The notes: a model not told the origin generated them from the letters alone. A DNA stretch of 64,000 nt from Endozoicomonas euniceicola (GCF_025562755.1 NZ_CP103300.1:2546001-2610000); one strand, 5' to 3'; positions 53,825 through 62,846 are shown, counted from the stretch's first letter. Numbers and translations are program-made.

Positions 53825-53910
53825 CAAATTGCTACACTCCGGAACTCCGCCAGTTCCGGAGTGTCTGCTAGGATGTAAATCAATTTGGTAACAGATACGG
53901 AATTCGGATC

Positions 53911-54582
53911 ATGCGTCGACTACAAAAGCTATTCGATAACAACAGACAATGGTCAGCCTCTGTCCGCCAGAAAGATCCGGACTTCTTTGAAAAACTGTCA
54001 CAACAGCAAGCGCCGGAATACCTGTGGATCGGTTGTTCCGATAGCCGTGTACCCGCTAACCAGATTACTGACCTGCTTCCCGGCGAGCTGTTTGTTCACC
54101 GTAATGTTGCCAACCAGGTTATTCACGCCGACCTGAACTGCCTGTCCGTTATTCAGTTCGCCGTGGACTACCTGAAGGTCAAGCACATTATTGTCTGCGG
54201 TCATTACGGCTGTGGCGGCGTGGCTGAAGCCACCAGAAACAGCAAGCTGGGTATGATTGATAACTGGCTGCGCCATGTTCAGGATGTCAAACACAAACAT
54301 AAGGAAGCTCTGGAGCTTATTAGCAACGACCAGGCTCTGGTCAACAGAATGTGCGAGCTGAATGTTCTGGAGCAGGTGGTTAACGTCTGCCAGACAACCG
54401 TTGTTCAGGATGCCTGGGACCGGGGGCAGGAGCTGGCCGTACACAGCTGGATTTATGGCCTTAAAGATGGCTTACTCAGAGATCTGGGGATGTGCGTCAC
54501 AGCATCTGAGGAGCTGGAGCCTCTTTACAGTGAATCGGTTACAGCCATTGTTGATAAAATTCCGGGAGCTGTTGCAAGGTAG
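53911..54582 (+). CDS. can: Beta-class carbonic anhydrase
   Basis: 223 residues. Hydrates CO2 to bicarbonate. Zinc ligands C42 and D44 (IGCSDSRVPAN), H98 and C101 (VCGHYGCGGV); HRNVANQV and the C-terminal helix of the Can-type. Normal length. It starts 86 bp after pyrF on the same strand. Confidence 0.95.
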   Translation: MRRLQKLFDNNRQWSASVRQKDPDFFEKLSQQQAPEYLWIGCSDSRVPANQITDLLPGELFVHRNVANQVIHADLNCLSVIQFAVDYLKVKHIIVCGHYGCGGVAEATRNSKLGMIDNWLRHVQDVKHKHKEALELISNDQALVNRMCELNVLEQVVNVCQTTVVQDAWDRGQELAVHSWIYGLKDGLLRDLGMCVTASEELEPLYSESVTAIVDKIPGAVAR

Positions 54583-54998
54583 CCTTATACCTTCTTTCCC
54601 AACACTCAAGAGCTGCGTCATCAACTGGTACACGGTTCTACACCGCACCCGCATTCGCTGGCCAGTTCAGATCGCTTGAAGTGTTTGGTTAAATGAGCGT
54701 CCTTGTTCATCTATTGCTCCTTGATTACTCCTTGCTCGCAAGCACCAGTTCTTTTACCAGATTAGTCAGGTAATCCATTTTGTTATCCATTACGTCGAAT
54801 CGCATATCCAGTGATTTGACATCGTTTTTCAGGATTGAAATATCAGACTCGACCACGATCAACCGAGTATTCATTTCGGCTGACTGGCGGGTCAGCTCGA
54901 AGATCAGTCCCCTTATCTCTGACAGTTAAATAAAAATGCAACAATCGCAACATAACTTGTTATACTGACAACAACATAGATAGCCAGAGGCGTTTATT

Positions 54999-55565
54999 TT
55001 GTGGGTATCCACAACCAAACTTGCCAAGATTGAGGGCGTAACAACCCAGACAATAAGGCGAAAGATCGAAAGCGGTCATTACGAGAAAATAATGCAAACG
55101 AGCGGGGGTCACTACCGCATATTCATCAACCAGCAGAGGAAGATATGCTATGCAAGGGTTAGCTCAGGGAAGCAAAAATCTTCCATTGCTACGCAAAGGC
55201 GACGCTTGCTCGAAAGGCATCCTGACGCAGAATTTATCAGTGACATTGCCAGTGCTTTCAACTTTAAACGAAAAGGACTGCAAACCATTCTGGAATCAGC
55301 GATGTGCGACCATCCAACCCACATTGTGGTTACCACAAAAGACAGGCTCGCACGATCAGGATTCGAACTTATCAAGTGGCTCGTTGAATTATCAGGAGGA
55401 CAAATCGAAGTTTTGGATGACTCGAATGGTTCCGGTGAAGCCTTTGATACCCATGAGCTTATCGGTTTCATTACCTCGTTCTGCAACAGCCACTACGGAC
55501 AGCGTTCCGCTAAAAGGCGCAAAGATCGTAGCATCAAAAAGGATCAGAATTTACCCGGAGAATGA
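54999..55565 (+). CDS. tnpA: IS607 serine recombinase TnpA
   Basis: 188 residues. An N-terminal MerR-like helix-turn-helix (TTKLAKIEGVTTQTIRRKIE, GGHYRIF) comes before the serine recombinase catalytic domain, the domain order unique to IS607. The nucleophile is in CYARVSSGKQKSS, with arginines in KDRLARSGFELIKWL. Slightly short at the C-terminus compared with the family (about 200). Shares 113 bases with tnpB. Confidence 0.9.
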   Translation: MWVSTTKLAKIEGVTTQTIRRKIESGHYEKIMQTSGGHYRIFINQQRKICYARVSSGKQKSSIATQRRRLLERHPDAEFISDIASAFNFKRKGLQTILESAMCDHPTHIVVTTKDRLARSGFELIKWLVELSGGQIEVLDDSNGSGEAFDTHELIGFITSFCNSHYGQRSAKRRKDRSIKKDQNLPGE

Positions 55566-56703
55566 ACCGGCCTACAGGGATGCACTTGCTCTTTACAGGC
55601 GTTCTTACAACCTGGCTGTGGAGCGGTTCCGCAATGACAAATACAAGGACGAAAATGGTAAATTTATTAATATGCGCCCGTCGATAAAGGCTCAGGTGGA
55701 GAAGGAGCAAAAAGACAATGGACGGGCTTATAACTCTATTATTTCAGATAATGGAACACTAGCGGCAGCGACAACATTCAAGTCTGTTTGCAGTAAAAAC
55801 AAAAAACTCAAAGGGGCAAGTGGAGGTTTCTCAGAAATAAGTTTTAAGAGCCGTAAAGGAAGCAGGCACTCATTCTCTATTGATAGACTGCCAAAGGGGT
55901 TGAACCCTTGCGTTAATGCGTTGGGCAGAATCCATCTAACGGAAGAAGTGCCTGCCGAAGCCATTGGTAAATCATGCGTTATTACCTGTGACAAAGGGCG
56001 CTGGTTCATTCAGGTTCAACAACACATAGAACTCAATGCCGATATCCAAGGCGCAGTGAAGTGTGTTGGGATCGACCCCGGAGTGCGAACTTTTGCTACC
56101 TGTTTCAGCGATAAAGAGGCTTTAATTGCAGGAAATGACTTTGCCAAAGAAAAGTTGTTCCCGCTTATGAAACGAGTTGACAATTTCATTGGGCAAAAAC
56201 AAAAGATTCTAAACACCCAAAAAGGCATAAAGTTTCCTGACATGCCTCAGTGGGCGCAGGATCGTATTGTCAACTTTGACAAAGAGATTAACCGCCTCAA
56301 GTGCAAGAAAGATGACATTATTCTGGACTTGCATAACCGACTGGCGTTCGAGCTTGTATCCAATTATGACGTTATCTTTCTGCCGTCTTTCGAGACGAGG
56401 GGTATGGTCACACGAAAAGACAAAAAGGTGCGTACCATACGCCGGAATACCTGCCGCCAGATGCTAGATCTCAATCATTACGGGTTTAAGGTGCGTTTGA
56501 AGTGGTACGCCAGAAAGTACGGAAAGCACGTTGTGGATTGCAATGAAGCGTACACGTCAAAGACCCGCTCATGGGATGGCAGTATTGATGATCGGCTTGG
56601 TTCATCAAAAGTTATAAAAGGCAATGGTTTCACCGTTGACAGAGACATCAACGGTGCGAGAAACGTCCTTCTTAAAAATCTAACAAGGCAGCTTGAGCCT
56701 TAA
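55453..56703 (+). CDS. tnpB: IS607-type TnpB, zinc finger replaced
   Basis: 416 residues from the ATG at 55453; the open frame extends to 55150 but that part lies over tnpA and is not TnpB-like. RuvC residues are present: D in CVGIDPGVRTFAT, E in IFLPSFETRGMV, D in FTVDRDINGARNV. Where TnpB has TSKTCxxCG and CxxC, this protein reads NEAYTSKTRSWDGSIDDRLG, so the zinc ribbon is lost and replaced by a polar loop. The N-terminal domain (KRIRIYPENEPAYRDALALY) is normal. Confidence 0.85.
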   Translation: MSLSVSLPRSATATTDSVPLKGAKIVASKRIRIYPENEPAYRDALALYRRSYNLAVERFRNDKYKDENGKFINMRPSIKAQVEKEQKDNGRAYNSIISDNGTLAAATTFKSVCSKNKKLKGASGGFSEISFKSRKGSRHSFSIDRLPKGLNPCVNALGRIHLTEEVPAEAIGKSCVITCDKGRWFIQVQQHIELNADIQGAVKCVGIDPGVRTFATCFSDKEALIAGNDFAKEKLFPLMKRVDNFIGQKQKILNTQKGIKFPDMPQWAQDRIVNFDKEINRLKCKKDDIILDLHNRLAFELVSNYDVIFLPSFETRGMVTRKDKKVRTIRRNTCRQMLDLNHYGFKVRLKWYARKYGKHVVDCNEAYTSKTRSWDGSIDDRLGSSKVIKGNGFTVDRDINGARNVLLKNLTRQLEP

Positions 56704-57131
56704 TCATAACAACGAATGTTGCGTTCGTTGCGGTTTTAATCAAGAGCTCTTTGTCTTCCTTTGCAGCCTCTTTCGCCTTGTCCTTGTCCGCCCCAAGATC
56801 AACAAGAATTTCATACAAATGTTCATTCAGCATGCTGCGTACCTCTTTTTAGGAGTGCAGAGTATAGGCCTGTTACTTCAAAGGGCTACTCATCGGATCA
56901 TTCCGGGGAGATCGCCGGGGGTTCACGCCTTTTGTTTTTTACCCTGCACTTCACCTGCCATTTCATCGACGATTTTTTCTCTGAGGTACAGATACTTGCC
57001 TATCTGTCCGCCTGAGCCATTCTGGTTTCTCTTACATACACTTGCTACTCTACTTTCTTACTTATCAATTTACAGATTGGTAACAGCGTTGCTGATTTGT
57101 GAAGAAGCCAACAACAAGAGGAACAAGCCTG

Positions 57132-57665
57132 ATGGAAACTGAAAAATACCCTGTCTTAATGCGCCTCATGCACTGGCTGATGGCTATCACCATTCTGGGA
57201 ATGATCGGCAGTGGCTGGTTTATGGCAGGTTTAGACCCGGACACAGCCCCCTATAAATACGACATCTACTTCTGGCACAAATCCTTTGGCGTACTGGCTA
57301 TGCTGCTGATTGTTGCGCGGATCATCATTCGCCTTTCAATCAAGCACCCCAAACTGTCTGAAACATTGCCTTCGTTCGAAAAAGCACTGGCAAAACTCGC
57401 CCACTTTTCGATGTATCTGCTGATGATAGCGGTGCCTGTCAGTGGTCTGCTTATGTCTGAATTTAGCGGCAAACCCATTCCCTTCTTTGGGCTGACACTG
57501 CCCGAGGTCATCGAAAACAATAAAGAACTGGCCGGGCAGCTGCACAGTATTCACACCTCTATTCCCTTCGTCCTTCTTGGCATCATTGCCCTACATATCC
57601 TGGGTGCTTTGAAGCATCGTTTTATGGATTCTCCGGAAAACGATGTCTTGAAAAAAATGCTCTAA
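57132..57665 (+). CDS. cybB: Cytochrome b561
   Basis: 177 residues from the ATG at 57132 (GAGGA nine bases upstream). Four-helix inner-membrane diheme protein moving electrons to or from quinone. Heme-ligand histidines lie in LMRLMHWLMAI, DIYFWHKSFGVL, LHSIHTSIPF and IALHILGALKHRF. Normal length for the PF01292 family. Confidence 0.92.
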   Translation: METEKYPVLMRLMHWLMAITILGMIGSGWFMAGLDPDTAPYKYDIYFWHKSFGVLAMLLIVARIIIRLSIKHPKLSETLPSFEKALAKLAHFSMYLLMIAVPVSGLLMSEFSGKPIPFFGLTLPEVIENNKELAGQLHSIHTSIPFVLLGIIALHILGALKHRFMDSPENDVLKKML

Positions 57666-57672
57666 AAGAATG

Positions 57673-57693
57673 GAGCCGGAACAAAACCGGCTC
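57673..57693. terminator. Hairpin between convergent cybB and fic
   Basis: GAGCCGG and CCGGCTC around a seven-base loop, located 8 bases past the cybB stop. No long T-run; could stop both convergent transcripts. Confidence 0.55.
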
Positions 57694-57720
57694 ATCACTG
57701 GAGCACAAAGCAAGTTGTTA

Positions 57721-58767
57721 CTAACTCACTTTCTGCCATTGCGAACCCCGCCCCTTGCCAATGGGTTTCAGACGCCCCTGTTCCCGAAGGCCCTGAATCA
57801 CTTTCTTCACCAGCTCACGACTGACAGTGGGAATCTGCAAACAGATATCCGCCACAGAAAATGGGTCTTCCCGTTCTTCAATCGCTACCGTTATCAACTG
57901 TGATTTGGGTGCCCGGCTACTTTGCCCCTGCAAGGCTTCCACACGGACTTCCAGTTCCTCATAAGCCTGAATCAAAGCGTCAAGGAAGAAGTTAATCCAC
58001 GGCATTGGGTTGTGCGTGCCTTCATGCCACCCCTTTACACTACGTTGCAGCGCATCTAAGTAGGCTGCCTGATTCTGGGCGAATATTCGTTCCAGGCTGA
58101 TAAAACGCCCGGCATGGTAGCCATTCAGAGACAACATGATTAAAGCTAACAAGCGGGCAATACGGCCATTGCCATCGCTGAATGGGTGAATACAGAGAAA
58201 ATCCAGCACCGCGCAGCTGATCACCAACAACGGCTCAACCTTACGGTCCAGGGCTCCGTGATACAGCTCAACCGTTTTTTCCACGGCGGCAGCTGTTTCA
58301 GCCGCTGGCACTGTACGATAAAGCACTCCCTTGATGGTGCCGTCAGTATCACGTTCGACAATATCCTTGTTTGTCGCTTTCCAGCGTCCCCCCTCGTGGG
58401 ACAGATGGCTATAGAGCAGGGCATGCAGCTGGCTGATCAAACTAACCGATAGATTGGTGTGCTCTGCCGGATCAACCACCATTTCCAGCACATCATGATA
58501 ACCGGCTATCTGACGCTCAACCGGCGTTCTTGGACGTATTTCCTGTAACACCAATTTGCGGATGATTTCTCTCGGCGCAAGTATATTTTCCAAACTGTTG
58601 CCATATTCCACCGACTCAAGCGTTGCCACCTGCCGCAGAGTATCCAGCACTTCAGGCTGCTGCCGAGTAACCAGTGGCTGCCGCCCCAGAAACTCACCAA
58701 GCTGACGAAAGCGAGCGAGCTGGGAAGCCGTAAAGCGGTATTGGGATAAACGTTCCAGAGTATTCAT
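57721..58767 (-). CDS. Fic-family protein with winged-helix tail
   Basis: 348 residues. Canonical Fic motif H194-PFSDGNGR (CIHPFSDGNGRIARLL) with a flap region (WKATNKDIVERDTDG, VLYRTVPA) and an N-terminal helix ESVEYGNSLEN (51-61), the place of the inhibitory alpha-helix in class II Fic enzymes. The C-terminus is a winged helix (DPFSVADICLQIPTVSRELV, KKVIQGLREQGRL) as in the widespread 'Fic/DOC with HTH' group. Likely an AMP transferase acting in the cytoplasm. It differs clearly from the Fic protein at 48120. Confidence 0.92.
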   Translation of the reverse strand: MNTLERLSQYRFTASQLARFRQLGEFLGRQPLVTRQQPEVLDTLRQVATLESVEYGNSLENILAPREIIRKLVLQEIRPRTPVERQIAGYHDVLEMVVDPAEHTNLSVSLISQLHALLYSHLSHEGGRWKATNKDIVERDTDGTIKGVLYRTVPAAETAAAVEKTVELYHGALDRKVEPLLVISCAVLDFLCIHPFSDGNGRIARLLALIMLSLNGYHAGRFISLERIFAQNQAAYLDALQRSVKGWHEGTHNPMPWINFFLDALIQAYEELEVRVEALQGQSSRAPKSQLITVAIEEREDPFSVADICLQIPTVSRELVKKVIQGLREQGRLKPIGKGRGSQWQKVS

Positions 58768-58926
58768 ACATCGAGCTCAGTAGCAATCACGAGAATTAAA
58801 TGGATAATTATCGTTTATAGACCTTGGCAGAAATAGTAGAAATAAAAGAATAACCAATAAATTCAATAAGCTCTAGTATCAGAACTAAAACCAGCAAAAT
58901 CGTGTATTTAAAGGATAAAAACTATT

Positions 58927-59736
58927 CTATTGCTTTTCTTTGCGCAAACATTCACTCACTCTATCAGCCCAGCCAAATCGGTTGATAAGGTCTGTAAAAC
59001 GCTTGTCCAGCGATGCCCTTAAAGACAGAGGCTTACCAGTGACCGGATGTATGACTTCCATTTCAATACAGGCCAGCAACAGACGGTCAGCTGCAAAGTG
59101 TGTGGCAAAATAACGGTTGTGGTTTCCCTTGCCATGTTTTGCGTCCCCTATAATCGGGTGCGCAATATGCTTCATGTGACGACGAATCTGATGCTTGCGT
59201 CCTGTTTTCGGCCGGGCTTCAACCAGTGAATAGCGGCTCTGTGGATAACGGTCTATCGCAACAGGAATCTCAATGGTCGCCAGTCTTGTGAATTCTGTTA
59301 CAGCGTCCTGGGCAGGTTTGTTCTGGCGTGCTTTGCGGTCTGCCATTTTATCCATTTCTTCCTTGAGAGCATGATCTATAACACCAGATTCCGGAGCATA
59401 GCCGCGCACAATCGCGAGATAGTTTTTTTTCACACGGTTTGATTCAAACTGCTGCCCCATTTGCCTCGCTATTTCCGGAGACAACGCAAACAGCAGAATA
59501 CCGGATGTAGGCTTATCCAGCCTGTGCAATGGATAAACCCGCTGGCCAATCTGATTCCTGACTTCCTGCAAGGCAAAACGGGTTTCGTACCGATCAATCA
59601 TGGAGCGGTGAACCAGCAACCCCGAAGGCTTATTCACAGCAACCAGACAGCTGTCCTTATAAAGGATTTCCAATGGCTCATCGTGCTTTTCTAAATTGTG
59701 CTTTTTGGAAAGGGGTTGTGGTATGTCTTCACTCAT
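58927..59736 (-). CDS. truC: tRNA pseudouridine(65) synthase
   Basis: 269 residues. RluA-family enzyme making pseudouridine in tRNA, TruC subtype by the VNKPSGLLVHRSMIDRYET start and VARPKTGRKHQ-type block (EARPKTGRKHQIRRHMKHI). The catalytic aspartate is in YPLHRLDKPTSG. An N-terminal extension of about 20 charged residues precedes the usual start. Intact. Confidence 0.93.
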   Translation of the reverse strand: MSEDIPQPLSKKHNLEKHDEPLEILYKDSCLVAVNKPSGLLVHRSMIDRYETRFALQEVRNQIGQRVYPLHRLDKPTSGILLFALSPEIARQMGQQFESNRVKKNYLAIVRGYAPESGVIDHALKEEMDKMADRKARQNKPAQDAVTEFTRLATIEIPVAIDRYPQSRYSLVEARPKTGRKHQIRRHMKHIAHPIIGDAKHGKGNHNRYFATHFAADRLLLACIEMEVIHPVTGKPLSLRASLDKRFTDLINRFGWADRVSECLRKEKQ

Positions 59737-59778
59737 TTTCTGTTTTCGTAGTCCGTAGCCCGTTGCATTATTCGGCGG

Positions 59779-60129
59779 TTACATAACCTCAAGGTCAGCC
59801 AGGTCGGCACGCATCAGATCATCCTTGCCCAAATCAAAGCCCGCCACAGCAACATGCAGCTGAAACCAGCTGCGCAGTTGTGTAGCATTTCGCTCCCTGG
59901 GCCAGCGAGCAGGATCTTCTTCCCAGGCGGACAGTTCGTTTTCCATCATATCGCAAGCGTTCTGGTCAATGATGATATTCAGTGCTTCTTCAGTATCCTG
60001 TTCATCGAGCAGATAAGCGCCGCCTTCCAGTGACCAGTCTTCAGGCAGATCGGCACCAAGGGATTTAACCCAGTCGATAAATGGCTGTGCAGGTTTCAGG
60101 CTGACAACGCAGCGGTTTATGAATTTCAT
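59779..60129 (-). CDS. Conserved hypothetical protein, acidic
   Basis: 116 residues, soluble and acidic, with KFINRCVVSLKPAQPFIDWV, GGAYLLDEQDTEEALNIIID and WPRERNATQLRSWFQLHVAV. The pattern is that of a small gammaproteobacterial family of unknown role that I recall only as hypothetical. Followed by truC on the same strand with a 42-base gap, so possibly co-transcribed. Confidence 0.7.
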   Translation of the reverse strand: MKFINRCVVSLKPAQPFIDWVKSLGADLPEDWSLEGGAYLLDEQDTEEALNIIIDQNACDMMENELSAWEEDPARWPRERNATQLRSWFQLHVAVAGFDLGKDDLMRADLADLEVM

Positions 60130-60210
60130 TACAATATTCCTTGAAACACATCATGGGATGCAGCAAGGGTAACGCTGAATCAAATATCAAGCCAACCGGA
60201 TTTGTTTCAT

Positions 60211-61443
60211 TCAGACAAACTGCCCGGCGCAATGCCCGGATGCCCACGCCCATTGGAAATTGAATCCACCCAGGTGACCGGTGACATCCAGCACTTCACC
60301 GATAAAAAACAGCCCTGGCTGCAATCGACTTTCAAATGTTTTAGACGACACTTTACTGGTGCAGATTCCACCCAGAGTCACTTCTGCTTTTTTATATCCT
60401 TCGGTGCCAGTTGGTTGCATTTCCCAGTTTTCAAACTCATTTGCTAACTGCTCCAACTCTGAGTGACTGTAATGACTGATGGCTTTACGACCACTCTCCG
60501 TTAAAAGTCTTAGCTTACCGTGCTCACACAGAGCATTGGCCAGGCGTTTTGTCAGATGTTCTGCCAGAATTGTCTGGGTTTCAGCTTTTGCCCGACGTTG
60601 TTGTGCTTCCTTTAAAAAATCGTAAGCTGAAACAGCAGGCAGCCAGTTTACAAAAATACTGTCGTTTACTTTCCAGTAAGAAGATACCTGCAAAATAGCA
60701 GGACCGCTTATCCCTCTGTGGGTAAACAATAGGTTCTCTTTAAAAGACTGACCATTGCAGCTCACAATCACTTCAGCACTTACTCCTGACAATTCGGCAA
60801 ACTGCTCCAGCCATTTTTTAGACATGGTCAAAGGCACAAGGGCAGGGCAGGTCGGGATAATGTTATGTCCATATTGTTCAGCCACTTGATAGCCAAAGCC
60901 CGTAGCTCCCATAGTTGGGAATGACAGCCCACCTGTTGCTACAACAAGAGACTGGGTAGAAAACTTACCGGAAGATGTCTCCAGATGATAAACCGGCGTT
61001 CTATCATTATTCTGGTGTTCAATACCTTCTATCTTTGTTTTGGTTCGAATAGTGACACCAACATCCCTGCATTCGCTCACCAATAAATCGACTATTTGCT
61101 GTGAGCGGTCATCGCAAAAAAGCTGCCCTAAAGTTTTTTCATGCCAGGCTACCTGATATTTATCCACAAGCGCCTGAAAGTCCCATTGCGTATAGCGGGA
61201 AAGGGCTGATTTGCAGAAGTGACCGTTGTCGGAGAGATAATTTCCCGGCTCTGTACAGAGATTGGTAAAGTTGCAGCGGCCACCGCCAGAAATGATAATC
61301 TTCTTGCCGATCTTGTTGGAATGATCGAGCACCAGAACCCGTCTGCCTCTTTCACCTGCCGTCAGGGCGCACATCAAACCGGATGCGCCAGCGCCAATAA
61401 CGATGACATCGTATTCAGACAGCAGAGGTTTTGATTGAGGCAT
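60211..61443 (-). CDS. yhiN: HI0933-type NAD(P)/FAD-dependent flavoprotein (YhiN)
   Basis: 410 residues. N-terminal FAD-binding Rossmann motif DVIVIGAGASGLMCALTAGE, then the family signature KIIISGGGRCNFTN, and closing GEVLDVTGHLGGFNFQWAWA. Members of the HI0933/BaiN group are flavin reductases of uncertain substrate. Full length. Confidence 0.92.
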   Translation of the reverse strand: MPQSKPLLSEYDVIVIGAGASGLMCALTAGERGRRVLVLDHSNKIGKKIIISGGGRCNFTNLCTEPGNYLSDNGHFCKSALSRYTQWDFQALVDKYQVAWHEKTLGQLFCDDRSQQIVDLLVSECRDVGVTIRTKTKIEGIEHQNNDRTPVYHLETSSGKFSTQSLVVATGGLSFPTMGATGFGYQVAEQYGHNIIPTCPALVPLTMSKKWLEQFAELSGVSAEVIVSCNGQSFKENLLFTHRGISGPAILQVSSYWKVNDSIFVNWLPAVSAYDFLKEAQQRRAKAETQTILAEHLTKRLANALCEHGKLRLLTESGRKAISHYSHSELEQLANEFENWEMQPTGTEGYKKAEVTLGGICTSKVSSKTFESRLQPGLFFIGEVLDVTGHLGGFNFQWAWASGHCAGQFV

Positions 61444-61613
61444 ATCGTTTTACACTCCGGAAACAACAAAGGCTGGGGACTATATACAACCCGCTTTTAT
61501 AAGCCAAGGAGCATAAACCGATGTGTCGTTTGTTTTTTTAGCACATAGCAAAAAACCAACCGATTTCTCGACTGGGGTTTTCACAGCCTTGAGCGAACTC
61601 AAGGTAAATTGGG

Positions 61614-61698
61614 TGCCTGGCGATGACCTACTCTCACATGGGGAATCCCCACACTACCATCGGCGATGCGTCGTTTCACTTCCGAGTTCGGGATGGGA
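61614..61698 (-). rRNA. 5S rRNA fragment (3' part)
   Basis: Matches the 3' 85 or so bases of the full 5S gene at 62728-62846 (GCCTGGCGATGACCTACTC through GTTCGGGATGGGA, with AATCCCC for AAGCCCC), then diverges. The neighbouring 61523-61613 also repeats the 5S-flanking terminator region. A duplicated, truncated 5S-terminator block. Confidence 0.85.
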
Positions 61699-61852
61699 AA
61701 TGAGACGGAGATGATCTGCGAAAGCTATTTCGATCAGGGTTGATGAGCGATCAGAAATGCCCTGGGATCAAACCCAAAGCAAACGACTGCTGAATGAAGG
61801 AGTTGTTAAATTGATCTGAAATTAAATTCAGAACGTTTATTTTCGCACGTAG

Positions 61853-61886
61853 AAAAAGCCCGACGGATTGCTCTATCGGGCTTTTC
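61853..61886. terminator. Bidirectional intrinsic terminator
   Basis: AAAAAGCCCGA and TCGGGCTTTTCT form a strong stem with A- and T-runs on both sides. It separates the 5S fragment from the gene at 62023. The stretch 61699-61852 shows no gene. Confidence 0.85.
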
Positions 61887-62022
61887 TAATCAAGTGCCTG
61901 AGGATGAACTATTCTTCCAATGGCGGCTTCCGACCCTCATACAGATTGTTGGCAGATTTCCTGTTGTTGCTTCTCTTGAGTTGTTGTAGCTATTCCAGTT
62001 ACATCCTTACGAGGTTTTTTTT

Positions 62023-62568
62023 ATGATTAATAGGAATGATTTTACAGAGCTTTCTGCTATTTTTGAAAGACGTTTGCAGGTAAAAGAGCTTCCTAATCAC
62101 TATCCGCATGCGTTTCTTTGTGCTAAACCTGCAGAGAGCTGCTATATATTTGAATTGTTAAAAACTGAAAATTTCTATTTTTTACAAAGACAAAGCCCTG
62201 ACCCTAAAACCGGGAATATAATAATAAATTCACCTACTGCTAATTTTGATTTTGTAATTCTCATAGAGCGGCCTTTACAGGTATTTTGTGTCCCGTTACC
62301 AATCCATGATGATAGGGATGATCCAAGACGTCCCAAGCCAAGCCCGGAGATTTTAGAAGTACCAAGGACTGGGGGGCATACCTCAATAAGCGGCCTTAGC
62401 TCTGTTTTATACGCTGGTGGACTTCGTCTTGAAAATGGAAGACTAATATATTGGACTAATCACAGTGGTCATTACAGACCGTCGTATCAGATTCATAAGA
62501 CCAATATTTCACCTGTCGTCAACCTGCTACTGCCCAAGAAGAAGTTTTTTCCAATAACCCGAGGATAG
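62023..62568 (+). CDS. Hypothetical protein inserted in rRNA operon end
   Basis: 181 residues, AT-rich compared with its surroundings, with GAGG ahead of the ATG. The C-terminal half has YAGGLRLENGRLIYWTNHSG and HYRPSYQ, resembling the 'ENG.I..W.N.SGHY.P' signature found in toxin and effector proteins of unknown function. No signal peptide or membrane segment. It lies between the complete 5S gene and the 5S fragment on the opposite strand, so it arrived with or after the duplication. Confidence 0.6.
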   Translation: MINRNDFTELSAIFERRLQVKELPNHYPHAFLCAKPAESCYIFELLKTENFYFLQRQSPDPKTGNIIINSPTANFDFVILIERPLQVFCVPLPIHDDRDDPRRPKPSPEILEVPRTGGHTSISGLSSVLYAGGLRLENGRLIYWTNHSGHYRPSYQIHKTNISPVVNLLLPKKKFFPITRG

Positions 62569-62573
62569 GTATA

Positions 62574-62654
62574 TTGTCGAGTCAGCGGTAGGAACCTCCC
62601 CTTCCGCTGCTCACAGAACCGGACTTGAAGGTCTCCCCTCATCCGGTTCTTCTT
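62574..62654 (-). ncRNA. Group II intron 3' tail (domains V-VI), remnant
   Basis: On the minus strand 62649-62616 is a 34-nt domain V: lower stem GAACCGGA with TCCGGTTC, two-base AG bulge, upper stem closed by a GAGA tetraloop. After it AGCGG/CCGCT (62608-62584) encloses a domain-VI-like stem with a bulged A before CCGCT, then GACTCGAC at the 3' end. The usual AGC triad reads AAC here. No reverse transcriptase is present. Confidence 0.65.
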
Positions 62655-62683
62655 AGATGTCGCGTTTGTTTTTTCAGCACATA

Positions 62684-62720
62684 GAAAAAACCCCAATCGA
62701 TTTCTCGACTGGGGTTTTCT
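62684..62720 (-). terminator. rRNA operon terminator
   Basis: On the minus strand AAAACCCCAG and TTGGGGTTTTTT form a hairpin eight bases after the 5S 3' end, with a T-run. A diverged copy follows the 5S fragment near 61550-61600. Confidence 0.85.
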
Positions 62721-62727
62721 AAATAAG

Positions 62728-62846
62728 TGCCTGGCGATGACCTACTCTCACATGGGGAAGCCCCACACTACCATCGGCGATGCGTCGTTTCACTTCCGAG
62801 TTCGGGATGGGATCGGGTGGTTCCAACGCTCTATGGTCACCAGGCA
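62728..62846 (-). rRNA. rrf: 5S ribosomal RNA
   Basis: 119 nt from TGCCTGGTGACCATAGAGCG to CATCGCCAGGCA, with pairing of the two termini and the standard CCCGATCCCATCCCGAACTC and GATGGTAGTGTGGGG segments. Downstream of 23S on the same strand. Confidence 0.97.

Larger units (their letters stand above)
54931..56765 (+). mobile_element. IS607-family element
   Basis: tnpA and tnpB overlap on the plus strand, the arrangement of IS607. Boundaries are estimates from the two coiled-coil pieces on either side. AACGAATGTTGCGTTCGTT just after tnpB is a hairpin that may be the right-end structure or part of the guide RNA. Confidence 0.75.
54725..56833 (-). pseudogene. Small coiled-coil protein gene, apparently split by IS607
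   Basis: Two minus-strand pieces flank the IS607. From the ATG at 56833 (AGAGG upstream) comes MLNEHLYEILVDLGADKDKA, KEAAK; at 54927-54725 comes LSEIRGLIFELTRQSAEMNT, RLIVVESDISILKNDVKSLD and NKMDYLTNLVKELVLASKE to a stop. Joined they make a protein of about 90-95 residues of the type found beside phage and plasmid genes (N-terminal LYE..LVD.GA, C-terminal heptads). The exact joint is not fixed. The second piece alone from ATG 54874 would be a 49-residue coiled coil. Confidence 0.5.

Noticed and set aside
54583..54720. Possible gene tail after the carbonic anhydrase
   Set aside because: A short frame exists with no start and no family, so nothing can be supported.
55150..55452. Upstream extension of the IS607 tnpB frame
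   Set aside because: It overlaps tnpA in another frame and reads nothing like TnpB; the protein family begins after 55453.
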